The translations under genes and the position numbers were made by a program. Below the pieces are notes generated by a model, which had not been told where the DNA came from, ran no database searches, and saw nothing but the letters and a program-made list of their open reading frames with translations. Positions 53,292 to 61,876 of a DNA stretch of 64,000 nt are shown here, piece after piece (the first letter of the stretch is position 1; each line of letters starts with the position of its first letter). The DNA lies in the NCBI GenBank assembly GCA_965262665.1, contig CBDHFR010000003.1, forward strand, positions 992,001-1,056,000. Reading direction: 5' to 3'. The DNA comes from CBDBND01 sp965262665 (GTDB taxonomy: Bacteria; Pseudomonadota; Alphaproteobacteria; Rhodospirillales; Rhodospirillaceae).

Positions 53292-54539
53292 ATGGCTGTC
53301 GTCAAGGCCGCTCGTTCCGATACACCGACCAAGGATGAGGTGGTTACAGCCGCCCGGGCGCTCATTCCTGTCCTTAGGGAACGGGCCAACGAAGCCGAAG
53401 ATTTGCGCCGCATGCCCGATGCCACCATCGCTGATCTAACAGCCAGCGGTCTGCATAAGATCTATATGCCCAAACGCTTTGGCGGTTGGGAAATGGATTG
53501 GGGCGCCCATATGGAGGTTTCGCGGGAAGTCTCGCAGGGCTGCGGTTCCACCGGCTGGATGACCGGATTGGTGTTCTCCCACGTTATGTGGATCGCCCGC
53601 TTCGGTGCTGAGGCCCAGGAAGAATATTTTGCCGACAATCCCGACCCGATCATTGCTACTGGCTCTGCCGGTGGCGGCACACTCGAAAAGGACGGCGACG
53701 CTTATATTCTCAATGGCCGCTGGGGATTTATGAGCGGTATCGATCACGCCAACGGTGCCATGGTCACCGCCACCCTGGGCGACGAACGGATTTTCACTCA
53801 CTTTGCCTTTCTCTATCCCGGCGATTTTGAAAGCGAAGACAATTGGCAAGCGGAAGGTTTGCGCGGCACTGGCAGTCATCATGTGAAAGTGCAAGGCGCC
53901 CGCATTCCCGCTCACCGGTTGATCACCCGGGAAGATATGTTGAGCCCCGATCCACCCGGATCAAAACTACACGACAGTTACATCTACAAAGTGCGTACCG
54001 GCGCCTATCAAAAGAGCTGGTTCGCTGGCATCCTTGTCGGCACAGCCATGGGCGCGCTGCAGGAGTACGCATCCAGCACGGCCAAGCGCAAAGGGGCGAT
54101 GTTCGGGGAATCTATTGTTGATCAGGTACCCGTGCAAATTCGTCTGGGCGAGTCTGCAGCGGAAGTCAAAGCCGCTAATCTGATCTTCGAAGACTTTTGC
54201 GCCATGCTTCACGACCGGGGCTTCCGGGGCCAGGACATCACCGGAGAAGACCTGCTGTCGTCTAAGCGGGAGATGACTTTTGCCTCTCGCCTTTGTCTCA
54301 GTGCGACGGAACGTCTGTCCGGCATGATGGGCGTCTCGGCCCAGACCGGACGCCATGCCGTTCAGCGCCACTTCCGCGATTGCCGCACCGTGACGACCCA
54401 CATTGAATTGCAATGGGATCATTCCATGGCCCCGACAGGTAAGAATTTGTTCGGTGTGCCGACCGGCGACCCCTTGGTCGACGGTGAGGAAGCGCAAGAC
54501 TCATCGGCGCGTGTGGCCCATTTGGGCACGCGCATATAA
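53292..54539 (+). CDS. Group D flavin-dependent monooxygenase (acyl-CoA dehydrogenase fold)
   Basis: The start at 53292 (MAVVKAARSDTPTKDEVV…) gives 415 residues. The N-terminal helical part IYMPKRFGGWEMDWGAHMEVSREVSQGCGSTGW and the middle beta domain GRWGFMSGIDHANGAMV are typical of HsaA/HpaB-like oxygenase components that hydroxylate phenols with reduced flavin from a separate reductase. The C-terminal helices (DCRTVTTHIELQWDHS) match the acyl-CoA-dehydrogenase type 2 domain. No flavin reductase is adjacent, so it must come from elsewhere. A role in aromatic or steroid-like ring breakdown is likely. Confidence 0.8.
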   Translation: MAVVKAARSDTPTKDEVVTAARALIPVLRERANEAEDLRRMPDATIADLTASGLHKIYMPKRFGGWEMDWGAHMEVSREVSQGCGSTGWMTGLVFSHVMWIARFGAEAQEEYFADNPDPIIATGSAGGGTLEKDGDAYILNGRWGFMSGIDHANGAMVTATLGDERIFTHFAFLYPGDFESEDNWQAEGLRGTGSHHVKVQGARIPAHRLITREDMLSPDPPGSKLHDSYIYKVRTGAYQKSWFAGILVGTAMGALQEYASSTAKRKGAMFGESIVDQVPVQIRLGESAAEVKAANLIFEDFCAMLHDRGFRGQDITGEDLLSSKREMTFASRLCLSATERLSGMMGVSAQTGRHAVQRHFRDCRTVTTHIELQWDHSMAPTGKNLFGVPTGDPLVDGEEAQDSSARVAHLGTRI

Positions 54540-54556
54540 ACAAGGCTCGTTTGTGT

Positions 54557-55366
54557 TTAGGTCCGGCCCAGCCAGTCAAAAACGATATCGCAGAATTGAA
54601 TCTTCTGTTCCTTACCGGCGACCACATGAGCAAAGTCCGGCAGGTCCAATCCTTCGGCACCCGGAATGGCGTCTTGAATAGGCCAGGTCATGCGCGGACT
54701 GGTCACCGTGTCCATGTGACAATGAATGATTAAGCTTGGACATTTCACAATTGCCAGTTCATCGGTGACATTGTGATTTAAACAGGCGTGAATAAACCGT
54801 TCATGGGCAGGGTAGCGACCGTTGAGTTCGCGCCACGGTCCGTCAGGCCCCAGAAGCCGTTTGTAATTGGCGTTATAAAAGTCCGGGCGGAAGGACATCA
54901 TGCAGACAAAGCGCTGAAAGAATTCCCACCCGAGATCGCGGTGGACATCACGAAACAGCGCAATCTGCTCATAAAATAGTGGGTCCGTCGCATCGGACCA
55001 GGCGCCCATGTTCATCATCGAGCGCACCAGATCGGGCCGCTTGATCGCCATCATTTGCGAAATGCACGCTCCCATGCCGACGAGACCTATGAGATGAGTG
55101 CCATCCGTATGGCCGAGATGCTCAAGCAGCTGGATGGCGTCGTCCGCATACATGTCGATGCTCGACTCTGCATCGAGATCGTCATCCGAATCGTAGAGCC
55201 CGCGGTAATCGATGATGATGGCCCGGTACTGGTCAGACAGACCGCGTGGCAAGTGATGGTGAGACCCATGACAAAAGGAACCCCAGCCGCCTTGGACCAG
55301 CACCGGCACACCTTCGCCGTGGGTTTCGTAATACATGGTGTGGCCATTGATATTGGCTGTTGGCAC
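54557..55366 (-). CDS. Alpha/beta hydrolase-fold protein lacking the nucleophile serine
   Basis: This 269-residue protein has the normal fold: YYETHGEGVPVLVQGGWGS (oxyanion region), IIIDYRGLYDSD, an acid site near HCHMDTVTSP and the His in LPDFAHVV. At the nucleophile elbow, where relatives have GHSMGG, it reads GLVGMGACISQ, so Gly replaces the Ser and an extra residue is present. It may have another chemistry or be non-catalytic. Its start faces the ABC operon, with 191 bases between; the 3' end converges on the monooxygenase gene. Confidence 0.78.
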   Translation of the reverse strand: MPTANINGHTMYYETHGEGVPVLVQGGWGSFCHGSHHHLPRGLSDQYRAIIIDYRGLYDSDDDLDAESSIDMYADDAIQLLEHLGHTDGTHLIGLVGMGACISQMMAIKRPDLVRSMMNMGAWSDATDPLFYEQIALFRDVHRDLGWEFFQRFVCMMSFRPDFYNANYKRLLGPDGPWRELNGRYPAHERFIHACLNHNVTDELAIVKCPSLIIHCHMDTVTSPRMTWPIQDAIPGAEGLDLPDFAHVVAGKEQKIQFCDIVFDWLGRT

Positions 55367-55522
55367 GGGGGCGCCTCCTGCGATGGTCTCTTACATGTTT
55401 GAGGCCGGAATATTTGACCGGACAAGCGGGCTTGTTTAACCCTGGCTGCGACCCTGTGCAACGGGTCCAGCCTAGTAATTTTCCAGTAAATCGCTTGCGT
55501 TTATCTGGCGTTCCTATCAATA

Positions 55523-55541
55523 TGTCGACATATTGTCGACA
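55523..55541. promoter_or_regulatory. Double palindrome TGTCGACA, candidate TetR operator
   Basis: Two copies of the perfect palindrome TGTCGACA (55523-55530 and 55534-55541) are separated by TAT, ending 16 bases before the start of the permease gene. TetR-family dimers, sometimes pairs of dimers, bind such symmetric sites overlapping promoters. The third gene of the operon encodes a TetR protein, so autoregulation is the natural reading. Confidence 0.6.
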
Positions 55542-55557
55542 AAAAGGGACGCCCTCT

Positions 55558-56697
55558 ATGTTTCTCGCACTTCGGGATCTCGCCTTCGCCAAAGGGCGCT
55601 TCCTGCTGATGGCCACGGTCATCGTCATGGTGGCCTTGATGATGGTGCTGCTGACGGGTCTGTCCAGCGGACTGGTGGACCGCAACATTTCCGGTATTCG
55701 CGCTCTGCCCATCACTCACATCGCTTTCGAATACGATGACAAACCCACCTGGTCCAACAGCATGGTGGAACGGGAAATGTGGGAAGGATGGGCGGATCAG
55801 CCTGGCGTCAACGCGGCAACGCCTCTTGGCAATACCCTGTTCAACGCGCGCACCTCCAAAGGTGAGCCGGTGACTTTGGCGCTCTGGGGTATGGAACCGG
55901 GCGCGTTTATCGATCCCGGGGCCGATGACGGCCAGCCCATTGGCGATGATCCCTATGGCGTGGTTGTCAGCCGTATGCTGGTGGAAGACAACAACGTGGA
56001 GATCGGCGACACCATCGTACTCGATCGGGTTCTCACCGAGCTTAAAGTGATCGGCATGGTCAACGCCCACAACAACATCGCCCATACACCCGTTGTTTAT
56101 GCGCCGTTTCGTCTGTGGGCTGAAGCCTCCTACGGGCCACCGGGCGGAGCGCCGCCCGGAGAATCGCTGCCTGATATTCTCTATGACTTTGCGACAGTCG
56201 TCGCCCTCAACCTTGACGAAACAGCCGACATCGCCGCCATTGACGAAGAGTTGTTTACTGTAGCTCTCGACAAACCCATGGCCTTTGTGGCGTCCACCGG
56301 CTTTACCGCGGAACGGGATTCCGTGCGTATCAATCAGGGATTTTTACTGGTCATTGCCACACTGATCATTGGCGCCTTCTTTTCGGTGTGGACCATTCAG
56401 CGTACCCAGGAAATTGGCCTCATCAAGGCTCTAGGCGCGTCTACGGGATATCTCATTCGCGATGCTTTGGCGCAGGCATTTCTGCTTTTGGTGATCGCGG
56501 CAACGGTCGGTGTTTCCATCGGATACAGCCTCGGCACCTATATCGTTGGGCGCACCGATATTCCCTACGTTATCGAAATCAACGCCATGATGATTTCCGG
56601 CGGGCTGGTCATCGGCGGCGGATTGGTCGGCGCCGTGTTGGCGGTACGCACCATCGCGCGCATCGACCCGATCATTGCCTTGGGGCAACTGCGATGA
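55558..56697 (+). CDS. ABC transporter permease, FtsX/MacB type
   Basis: This 379-residue protein starts at 55558 (MFLALRDLAFAKGRFLL…). It has one N-terminal helix (LLMATVIVMVALMMVLLTGL), a periplasmic domain of about 240 residues (MacB-PCD-like, with EIGDTIVLDRV and AHNNIAHTPVVY), and three C-terminal helices with the FtsX signature QRTQEIGLIKALGAS. Members pump substrates across the outer envelope or act as mechanotransmitters. It overlaps the ATPase gene by ATGA. The periplasmic domain differs from standard MacB, so a distinct substrate is possible. Confidence 0.85.
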   Translation: MFLALRDLAFAKGRFLLMATVIVMVALMMVLLTGLSSGLVDRNISGIRALPITHIAFEYDDKPTWSNSMVEREMWEGWADQPGVNAATPLGNTLFNARTSKGEPVTLALWGMEPGAFIDPGADDGQPIGDDPYGVVVSRMLVEDNNVEIGDTIVLDRVLTELKVIGMVNAHNNIAHTPVVYAPFRLWAEASYGPPGGAPPGESLPDILYDFATVVALNLDETADIAAIDEELFTVALDKPMAFVASTGFTAERDSVRINQGFLLVIATLIIGAFFSVWTIQRTQEIGLIKALGASTGYLIRDALAQAFLLLVIAATVGVSIGYSLGTYIVGRTDIPYVIEINAMMISGGLVIGGGLVGAVLAVRTIARIDPIIALGQLR

Positions 56698-57389
56698 CCC
56701 TTTCAGTCGAGTCCGTTTCACTGGTGTTGGGCGACGGTGACCAGCAGGTCGTTGCGCTGAATGACGTGTCTCTGTTTGTCCAGGCCGGCACGCTTTGCGC
56801 TGTCATGGGGCCGTCGGGTGCAGGTAAATCCAGTTTGCTGGCCGTATGCGGCGGCCTTCTTAAACCCACATCCGGACGAATTACGGTGGATGGTCAAGAA
56901 CTATCGTCGCTCAGCGAGAACGAGCGGGCGCGTCTCCGGCGGCAACGTATCGGATTTATTTTTCAGCAGTCCAATCTGGTGGCCGCTCTCACCACTATGG
57001 ATCAGCTCTTATTGATGGCTCACATCAGTGGCCATACTCCGGGGCGAGAAGATCGCGACCGCGCCAAACGCCTTCTTGATGATGTGGGCCTATTACATCG
57101 GGTGGGGCACCGTCCCCATCAGTTGTCCGGCGGGGAACGCCAACGGGTGGGTATTGCCCGCGCCCTGATGACCAACCCCGCTGTCCTGCTCGTCGATGAG
57201 CCGACATCCATGCTGGATCATAGTCGCGGTAAAGAAGTGGTCGAACTCTTGGCCAAGCAAACCAAAGAGTACACCGTCGCCACGCTGATGGTGACCCATG
57301 ATCAAGCCATGCTGCCTTGGGCCGATCAGGTGGCGGAAATGGAAGACGGTTTGTTGCGTTCCGCTCCATCCCAGGAAAAATCGGTGTAA
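56694..57389 (+). CDS. ABC transporter ATP-binding protein (MacB/LolD-like)
   Basis: The start ATG 56694 overlaps the permease stop. The 231-residue protein has Walker A GPSGAGKSSLL near residue 40, Q-loop FIFQQSNLV, signature LSGGERQRVGIARAL, Walker B VLLVDEPTSMLD (note Met-Leu after the Ser) and H-loop MVTHD. It powers the FtsX-like permease. ATPases of the MacB/LolD group normally drive extrusion of peptides, lipoproteins or macrolides rather than import. The TetR gene follows 3 bases later. Confidence 0.92.
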   Translation: MTLSVESVSLVLGDGDQQVVALNDVSLFVQAGTLCAVMGPSGAGKSSLLAVCGGLLKPTSGRITVDGQELSSLSENERARLRRQRIGFIFQQSNLVAALTTMDQLLLMAHISGHTPGREDRDRAKRLLDDVGLLHRVGHRPHQLSGGERQRVGIARALMTNPAVLLVDEPTSMLDHSRGKEVVELLAKQTKEYTVATLMVTHDQAMLPWADQVAEMEDGLLRSAPSQEKSV

Positions 57390-57392
57390 GCC

Positions 57393-58031
57393 ATGCCGAA
57401 AATTACCGCCGCCTCCGTTGAACTGCACATCGCCCAGCAAAAGGAGCGAATCCTCAGCGAGGCGCTACGCCTGTTTCAAACGCATGGCTACTTGGGTGCG
57501 GACATTGGCACCGTGGCCGAGGCCGTGGGCCTTAAACGGAATTCCCTTTACCGCTATTTCGCCAATAAGGACGACCTCCTATTGGCCTGTGTTGAGCTGG
57601 CCATGGAACCGGTGATCAAGCGAAACAAAGCGATTGCAGAAGGGTTCCGGCCGCCACAGGACCGGGTTCTAGCCTGGGTCGACGCTCAGTTTGACTTTGC
57701 CGCCGGGCCGGATCATGCGTTCTATACATTGGCGCGGGAGTTGCGTAGCATTGCACCAGACGTGCGGACCAACGTGCTTAAGCTGCACATTGGATTGTAC
57801 AAAACATTGTCCGCGGCGGTGAAAGCTTGCCTTACCGGTTCAGACCGCAACGCGACCATTGTTTCGTCACTCATATCCGGCATGGTTCAATCGGCTGCGT
57901 CGCTGGCCATTGAGAATGGCGGCGCTGAAGATATCAAACAAGAACTCCATACTGCCATTCTCGTTGTGCTGCAATCTTCTACAACGCAACAGGATCAAAG
58001 CCTGACTGTCAAACGGAGGACCTCTTCATGA
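57393..58031 (+). CDS. TetR-family transcriptional regulator
   Basis: This 212-residue protein has the N-terminal helix-turn-helix KERILSEALRLFQTHGYLGADIGTVAEAVGLKRNSLYRYFANKDDLL (about 15-62), followed by an all-helical ligand domain of about 130 residues, a normal size for the family. As the third gene of an operon with an exporter and an exported chelatase-like protein, it most likely senses the exported compound and represses the operon at the TGTCGACA sites before 55558. It overlaps the next gene by ATGA. Confidence 0.9.
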   Translation: MPKITAASVELHIAQQKERILSEALRLFQTHGYLGADIGTVAEAVGLKRNSLYRYFANKDDLLLACVELAMEPVIKRNKAIAEGFRPPQDRVLAWVDAQFDFAAGPDHAFYTLARELRSIAPDVRTNVLKLHIGLYKTLSAAVKACLTGSDRNATIVSSLISGMVQSAASLAIENGGAEDIKQELHTAILVVLQSSTTQQDQSLTVKRRTSS

Positions 58032-59128
58032 GTCTTTTGCGTACAACTGCTCTCACTGTCTTTGCGACCGGTCTGGCTATGGGGTTTACTTCAGCGCAGG
58101 TGCAGGACGATCACAGCGCGCATCATGCCGAGGGATATCAAGGGCACGACATGCCCATACCGCCGCCCGATGAACTGGGCCGCCGTCGTATGGGTATGGA
58201 TATGCGTGACATGCTGTCCGAAGACGTCATATCGGGACTCAAAGAAAATATCGCTTTGTACCGCCTCCTAACCGACAACGAGCTGCGCATCAACGTGGCG
58301 CAAATGGGCGAAAACTATGCCTGGTATGTCAGCGATTCAGATCTTAAGGGCGATATCGGTGTGTTGATTCTGTCCCACGGTGTCAGCGAAGCCGGGGACC
58401 GGATCATGACGGACTCGGTGAAGGCGCTGGCCAGCGAGTACCCCACCGCCATCGGCTATGGCATGGCGATGATGACGTCGTCCCATTTACAGGCCGCCAT
58501 TGACGATCTCGAAGCCGCCAGGGCTAAGACGATTGTTTTGGTGCAGACCACGTCAACCACATACAACTCCATGACCCGCCAGTGGGAATATATCTTGGGG
58601 ACGCGGGATGAATCATCCTACTTGTCCGTCAAACCGATCGAAACCAATGCACGCTTGGTATTCACGCCACACATGGATGATCATCCACTGATTGCCGAGA
58701 TCCTGGTCGACCATGCTCTGGAAATCAGTACCGACCCGAGCAACGAAGCCGTGTTCCTGGTAGCCCATGGTCCGGAGGATGATTTTGACAATGTGCTCGA
58801 TTTGCCGGTGGTCGAAAGCCTGGCGGAACAGATCAAAGCTGCGACCGGATTCAGCGAGGTGCGGGCCATCAACCTACAGGACGATGCCATCCCACCCGTG
58901 CGCGAAGGCAATGTCCGCAAGCTCCGGCGTTGGATGCAGCAGGCCCAGCGCCAAGGAAAACGGCTTATCGTCCTTTCACCGACCTCTTCCGCCGATGGAT
59001 TGCAGCATCACATCAAGCAAGACCTTATGGGATTGGACTACACGTTCAATGAGAAGGGCTTGTCACAGCACCCCAAGTTCACCACTTGGGTGATCGAAAC
59101 CGTGCGCCGTCAAGTGGCGGGGTTGTAG
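58028..59128 (+). CDS. Exported His-rich protein with two CbiX/sirohydrochlorin-chelatase-like domains
   Basis: This 366-residue protein starts with a signal peptide (SLLRTTALTVFATGLAMGFTSAQ) and then a His/Met/Asp-rich stretch (QDDHSAHHAEGYQGHDM). Two similar domains follow: the first has IGVLILSHGVSEAGDR…SSHLQAAIDDLEAARAKTIVLVQ and the second AVFLVAHGPEDDFDN…LRRWMQQAQRQGKRLIVLSP. The HG motif after a hydrophobic strand and the (L)xxAIDDL helix are features of CbiX-type class II chelatases, which insert Co or Fe into tetrapyrroles in the cytoplasm. An exported version tied to an ABC pump is unusual. It may bind metal or tetrapyrrole. Family assignment is by motif only. Confidence 0.65.
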   Translation: MSLLRTTALTVFATGLAMGFTSAQVQDDHSAHHAEGYQGHDMPIPPPDELGRRRMGMDMRDMLSEDVISGLKENIALYRLLTDNELRINVAQMGENYAWYVSDSDLKGDIGVLILSHGVSEAGDRIMTDSVKALASEYPTAIGYGMAMMTSSHLQAAIDDLEAARAKTIVLVQTTSTTYNSMTRQWEYILGTRDESSYLSVKPIETNARLVFTPHMDDHPLIAEILVDHALEISTDPSNEAVFLVAHGPEDDFDNVLDLPVVESLAEQIKAATGFSEVRAINLQDDAIPPVREGNVRKLRRWMQQAQRQGKRLIVLSPTSSADGLQHHIKQDLMGLDYTFNEKGLSQHPKFTTWVIETVRRQVAGL

Positions 59129-59152
59129 TGGATTGAGAGTTAGTGAATTGGG

Positions 59153-59869
59153 CTAAAACTTCGCCACCGAAATCCAGGTAATCACCGCGACCAGCGCCCA
59201 GATACTCTTGACGAACACCAGCGCCATGCCGCGGGTGTCCTCCAGCGCTTTTTCCCGCTCGGGCGTCGAGCCGTTGGCGAAAATGTCGGCGATGGCGGCA
59301 CGCGTGGGCGGAATGCAAATGCGAATGCCGATGCCGCAGGCGACGATCAACGAAAAGACGACCAGCTTGACCGCCAGCCAGGTGGCTTCGATGGGGCCAT
59401 CGCCGGTCAAGGACCAGATGGCGACAACTGCCAGTATGCTGGTGACGATCACCCGCATGCCGATATCGGCGGTGCGGAAGCGCTTGCCGAACTTGATATG
59501 GGACTCAGGCCGGGATTCGCCCAGGTTGGGATGATCCACCCAGAACTGGTGCCACAATCCAGCAAGCCACACCAAACCGATCAACGCGGCCGTCACCGCC
59601 ACCTGGGTGTGATAGCCCCCGGCCGTGCCCCAGCCGCCGAGGAAGGTCATGGAAATGCCGAGCATGAGCATGATGACCACCGCTGAGCGGGGGCCCATAT
59701 CAAGGGTCCCAGCCAGCTTGCCCATGGCGGCGCGGGTCTCGATGGGTAGAGCCGGGCTGCGCAACCGGCCCGAGGCCGTATAGACACCCATGTCCATGCC
59801 GAGCCACAACCCGGCCATGACAATGTGAAGAAATTTGAGAATCGTATACGGGTCGAACAACACATCCAT
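59153..59869 (-). CDS. CopD-like integral membrane protein
   Basis: Starting at 59869 (MDVLFDPYTILKFLHIVMAGLWLG…) it encodes 238 residues with about six membrane helices. FLHIVMAGLWLGMDMGVY (His in a helix), PRSAVVIMLMLGISMTF, LAGLWHQFWVDHPN and AVVAIWSLTG suggest a CopD/DUF2269-like fold, some members of which bind heme or handle copper. It converges on the CbiX-like gene, 24 bases between stops. A link to metal or heme handling next to that operon is suggestive, but the gene is separately transcribed. Confidence 0.7.
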   Translation of the reverse strand: MDVLFDPYTILKFLHIVMAGLWLGMDMGVYTASGRLRSPALPIETRAAMGKLAGTLDMGPRSAVVIMLMLGISMTFLGGWGTAGGYHTQVAVTAALIGLVWLAGLWHQFWVDHPNLGESRPESHIKFGKRFRTADIGMRVIVTSILAVVAIWSLTGDGPIEATWLAVKLVVFSLIVACGIGIRICIPPTRAAIADIFANGSTPEREKALEDTRGMALVFVKSIWALVAVITWISVAKF

Positions 59870-59884
59870 AATCAAACAAACACC

Positions 59885-60526
59885 TTATTCGACGGCCACT
59901 TGTGCTGTGCCCTTGGACAGATAATTGATCACCTGCGCCGCGTCGACAATGTCGGCGTAGCGCCGTCCCACATCGCGCAGATTGTCGTTATGGGGTCCTT
60001 CGTCCATATCGCCGACGCAGTCATGCGGCACCATGACCCGGTATCCTTCCGAAAAGGCGTCATTGATCGAGGCGCGTACGCAGCCGGACGTGGCGCAGCC
60101 GGTGATGATGGTTGTGTCGACGCATTGTTTGGTGAGGAAGTTGTTCAACGGTGTGCCGTAGAAGATGGACGGAGCGTGCTTCCAGAAATTGAAATCGTAG
60201 TCAGGGTCATAGACACGCGGATCCATCGCCGTTTGTTCGTCGTCGTAGAACCAGCCCTCATACAGACAGCCGATTTTCCAATAGCCCATATCGGCTTTCG
60301 ATCCCCAACCCACCCGGCAGCTGGCGACCGGAACTTTGTGAGCCCGCGCCACCTCTAAAACCTCAGCGGTTTTCTCCACCGCCGCATGAACATACGGCGA
60401 CTTGCCCAGGGTGTATTTGGGATCGGTGAAGCCCAACTGAAAATCGACAACGATAATGGCCGGACGTTCGCCGAACCCGATGCTTTGCTCGCCGTAGGTG
60501 GCGGCTTTATAGGCTTCATCGGTCAT
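59885..60526 (-). CDS. Isochorismatase-family hydrolase (amidase-like) 2
   Basis: This 213-residue protein has the triad: Asp in AIIVVDFQLGFTD, Lys in FWKHAPSIFYGT and Cys in ITGCATSGCVRASINDA. It is closer to N-carbamoylsarcosine amidase than to true isochorismatase, and is paralogous to 43873-44505 at low identity. An insertion (YEGWFYDDEQTAMDPRVYDPDYD) enlarges the active-site side. It lies 15 bases before the CopD-like gene on the same strand and could be co-transcribed. Probable role: hydrolysis of a carbamoyl or amide compound, giving ammonia. Confidence 0.85.
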   Translation of the reverse strand: MTDEAYKAATYGEQSIGFGERPAIIVVDFQLGFTDPKYTLGKSPYVHAAVEKTAEVLEVARAHKVPVASCRVGWGSKADMGYWKIGCLYEGWFYDDEQTAMDPRVYDPDYDFNFWKHAPSIFYGTPLNNFLTKQCVDTTIITGCATSGCVRASINDAFSEGYRVMVPHDCVGDMDEGPHNDNLRDVGRRYADIVDAAQVINYLSKGTAQVAVE

Positions 60527-60619
60527 GGTTCGGTCCTCCTGTGTGACGGCAGATTAAACCGCTAACGCAGCCATGTCTAAGCCCGAACCAGCTCTCTGCT
60601 CCATAAAGGCTTGGTTTGC

Positions 60620-61839
60620 TTAGAGTTGGTAGACGGATCCTTCCGCCGGCGCGACCACCTGGGTGGAACTGTCCAAGGCCGTCATCATGTCCCGGGCAAC
60701 GCCTAATTTACGATCAATATCATCGTCGAATCGATCCGGGTCATGATGGAATAAGTGAAGGCTTTCGACTTCGGCAGCGGCGGCAATTTCAACCACGCGC
60801 CCAACCGGCGAATGGCCCCAGTTTATGCCTTCGGTATATTCATCGTCGAAATAGGTCGTATCCGTGATCAGTATGTCCGCATTCTTAACGAATGCGATGA
60901 GTTTGCTTTCGTAGGACTCGTTCTTGAGTCCCGATTCTTCCGTATAGAGTTCATTGTCGGTGACGTAACAGACGGACTTGCCGTTGAATGTAACGCGATA
61001 TCCTAAACAGTTACCGGGATGGGACAGCAGCATGCTCCGCACAGAGATGTCATCATCGATGGAGATTGTTTCCTCTGCAATATCCCGAAATTTGATCGAC
61101 GCCGCCATGTCGCTGACCATGATGGGGAAGAAAACACCGTCCATCTGAGCTTCAATAAGTTCCTCCATAGAGCGATCGCCATTTCTGGCGCCGATTACCT
61201 CAAATACGTTTCCCGCCACATGAAAGGGTGTGAAGAACGGAAACGCATTAATGTGATCCCAATGGGGGTGGGAAATAAACATATGCGCTGAAAATTTGCC
61301 GCCACGTCTTTCCATAGCGTGGTCTGACAGTGCCTTAATGCCCGACCCGGCATCAAAAATCAGATTTCGGTCATTGGGAAATTTCATGGTTACGCACGAC
61401 GTATTGCCACCGTAGCGTATCGACTTCGGTCCAGGGACAGGCAGGGTGCCACGCACACCCCAGTACCGGACAGTGAACGAAGCTTCGACAATGGCGCGAA
61501 GTTCTTCAATAAAACTGTTTATATCGAGCGGTTTTGTGAAATACCCGTCAGCACCAACTTCTTTGGCGCGTTGTTTGTCCAAGTCGTAGGCTTTACCAGA
61601 AACAATGGCGACTTTGTTTTGACCTAAAGTGTCATCGCTTTTATCTGGCGGCAAAGTTCGAGGCCGTCAACGTTAGGCATCATGATGTCAAGAAGGATCA
61701 CGTCGTACGTCTTGGCGCGGATCTGCTCAATAATATCCTGACTTAAGTCTGCAATATCGGAGTCAAGGCCGTTAGATTTTAACAATACCTGAGCGGCCTT
61801 TGCCGTTGCGGAGTCATCTTCAACAATCAATGCTCGCAT
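60620..61839 (-). pseudogene. Response-regulator receiver fused to metallo-beta-lactamase hydrolase, frameshifted
   Basis: The N-terminal frame starts at 61839 (MRALIVEDDSATAKAAQVLL…) with the phosphoacceptor Asp in YDVILLDIMMPNVDG, and ends at 61624 after CRQIKAMTL. The rest of the receiver continues in another frame as NKVAIVSGKAYDLD and ADGYFTKPLDI (the conserved Lys). It leads into a metallo-hydrolase domain with YWGVRGTLPVPG, SHPHWDHINAFPF (HxHxDH zinc site) and LFHHDP, ending at 60620. One base change near 61630-61650 separates the parts, which together give about 405 residues. It would couple phosphorylation to hydrolase activity. An output fusion of this kind is uncommon. Confidence 0.75.
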
Positions 61840-61876
61840 ACGGCCGGCTCCGTCCGTAACAGATTAAAATTTTTTG

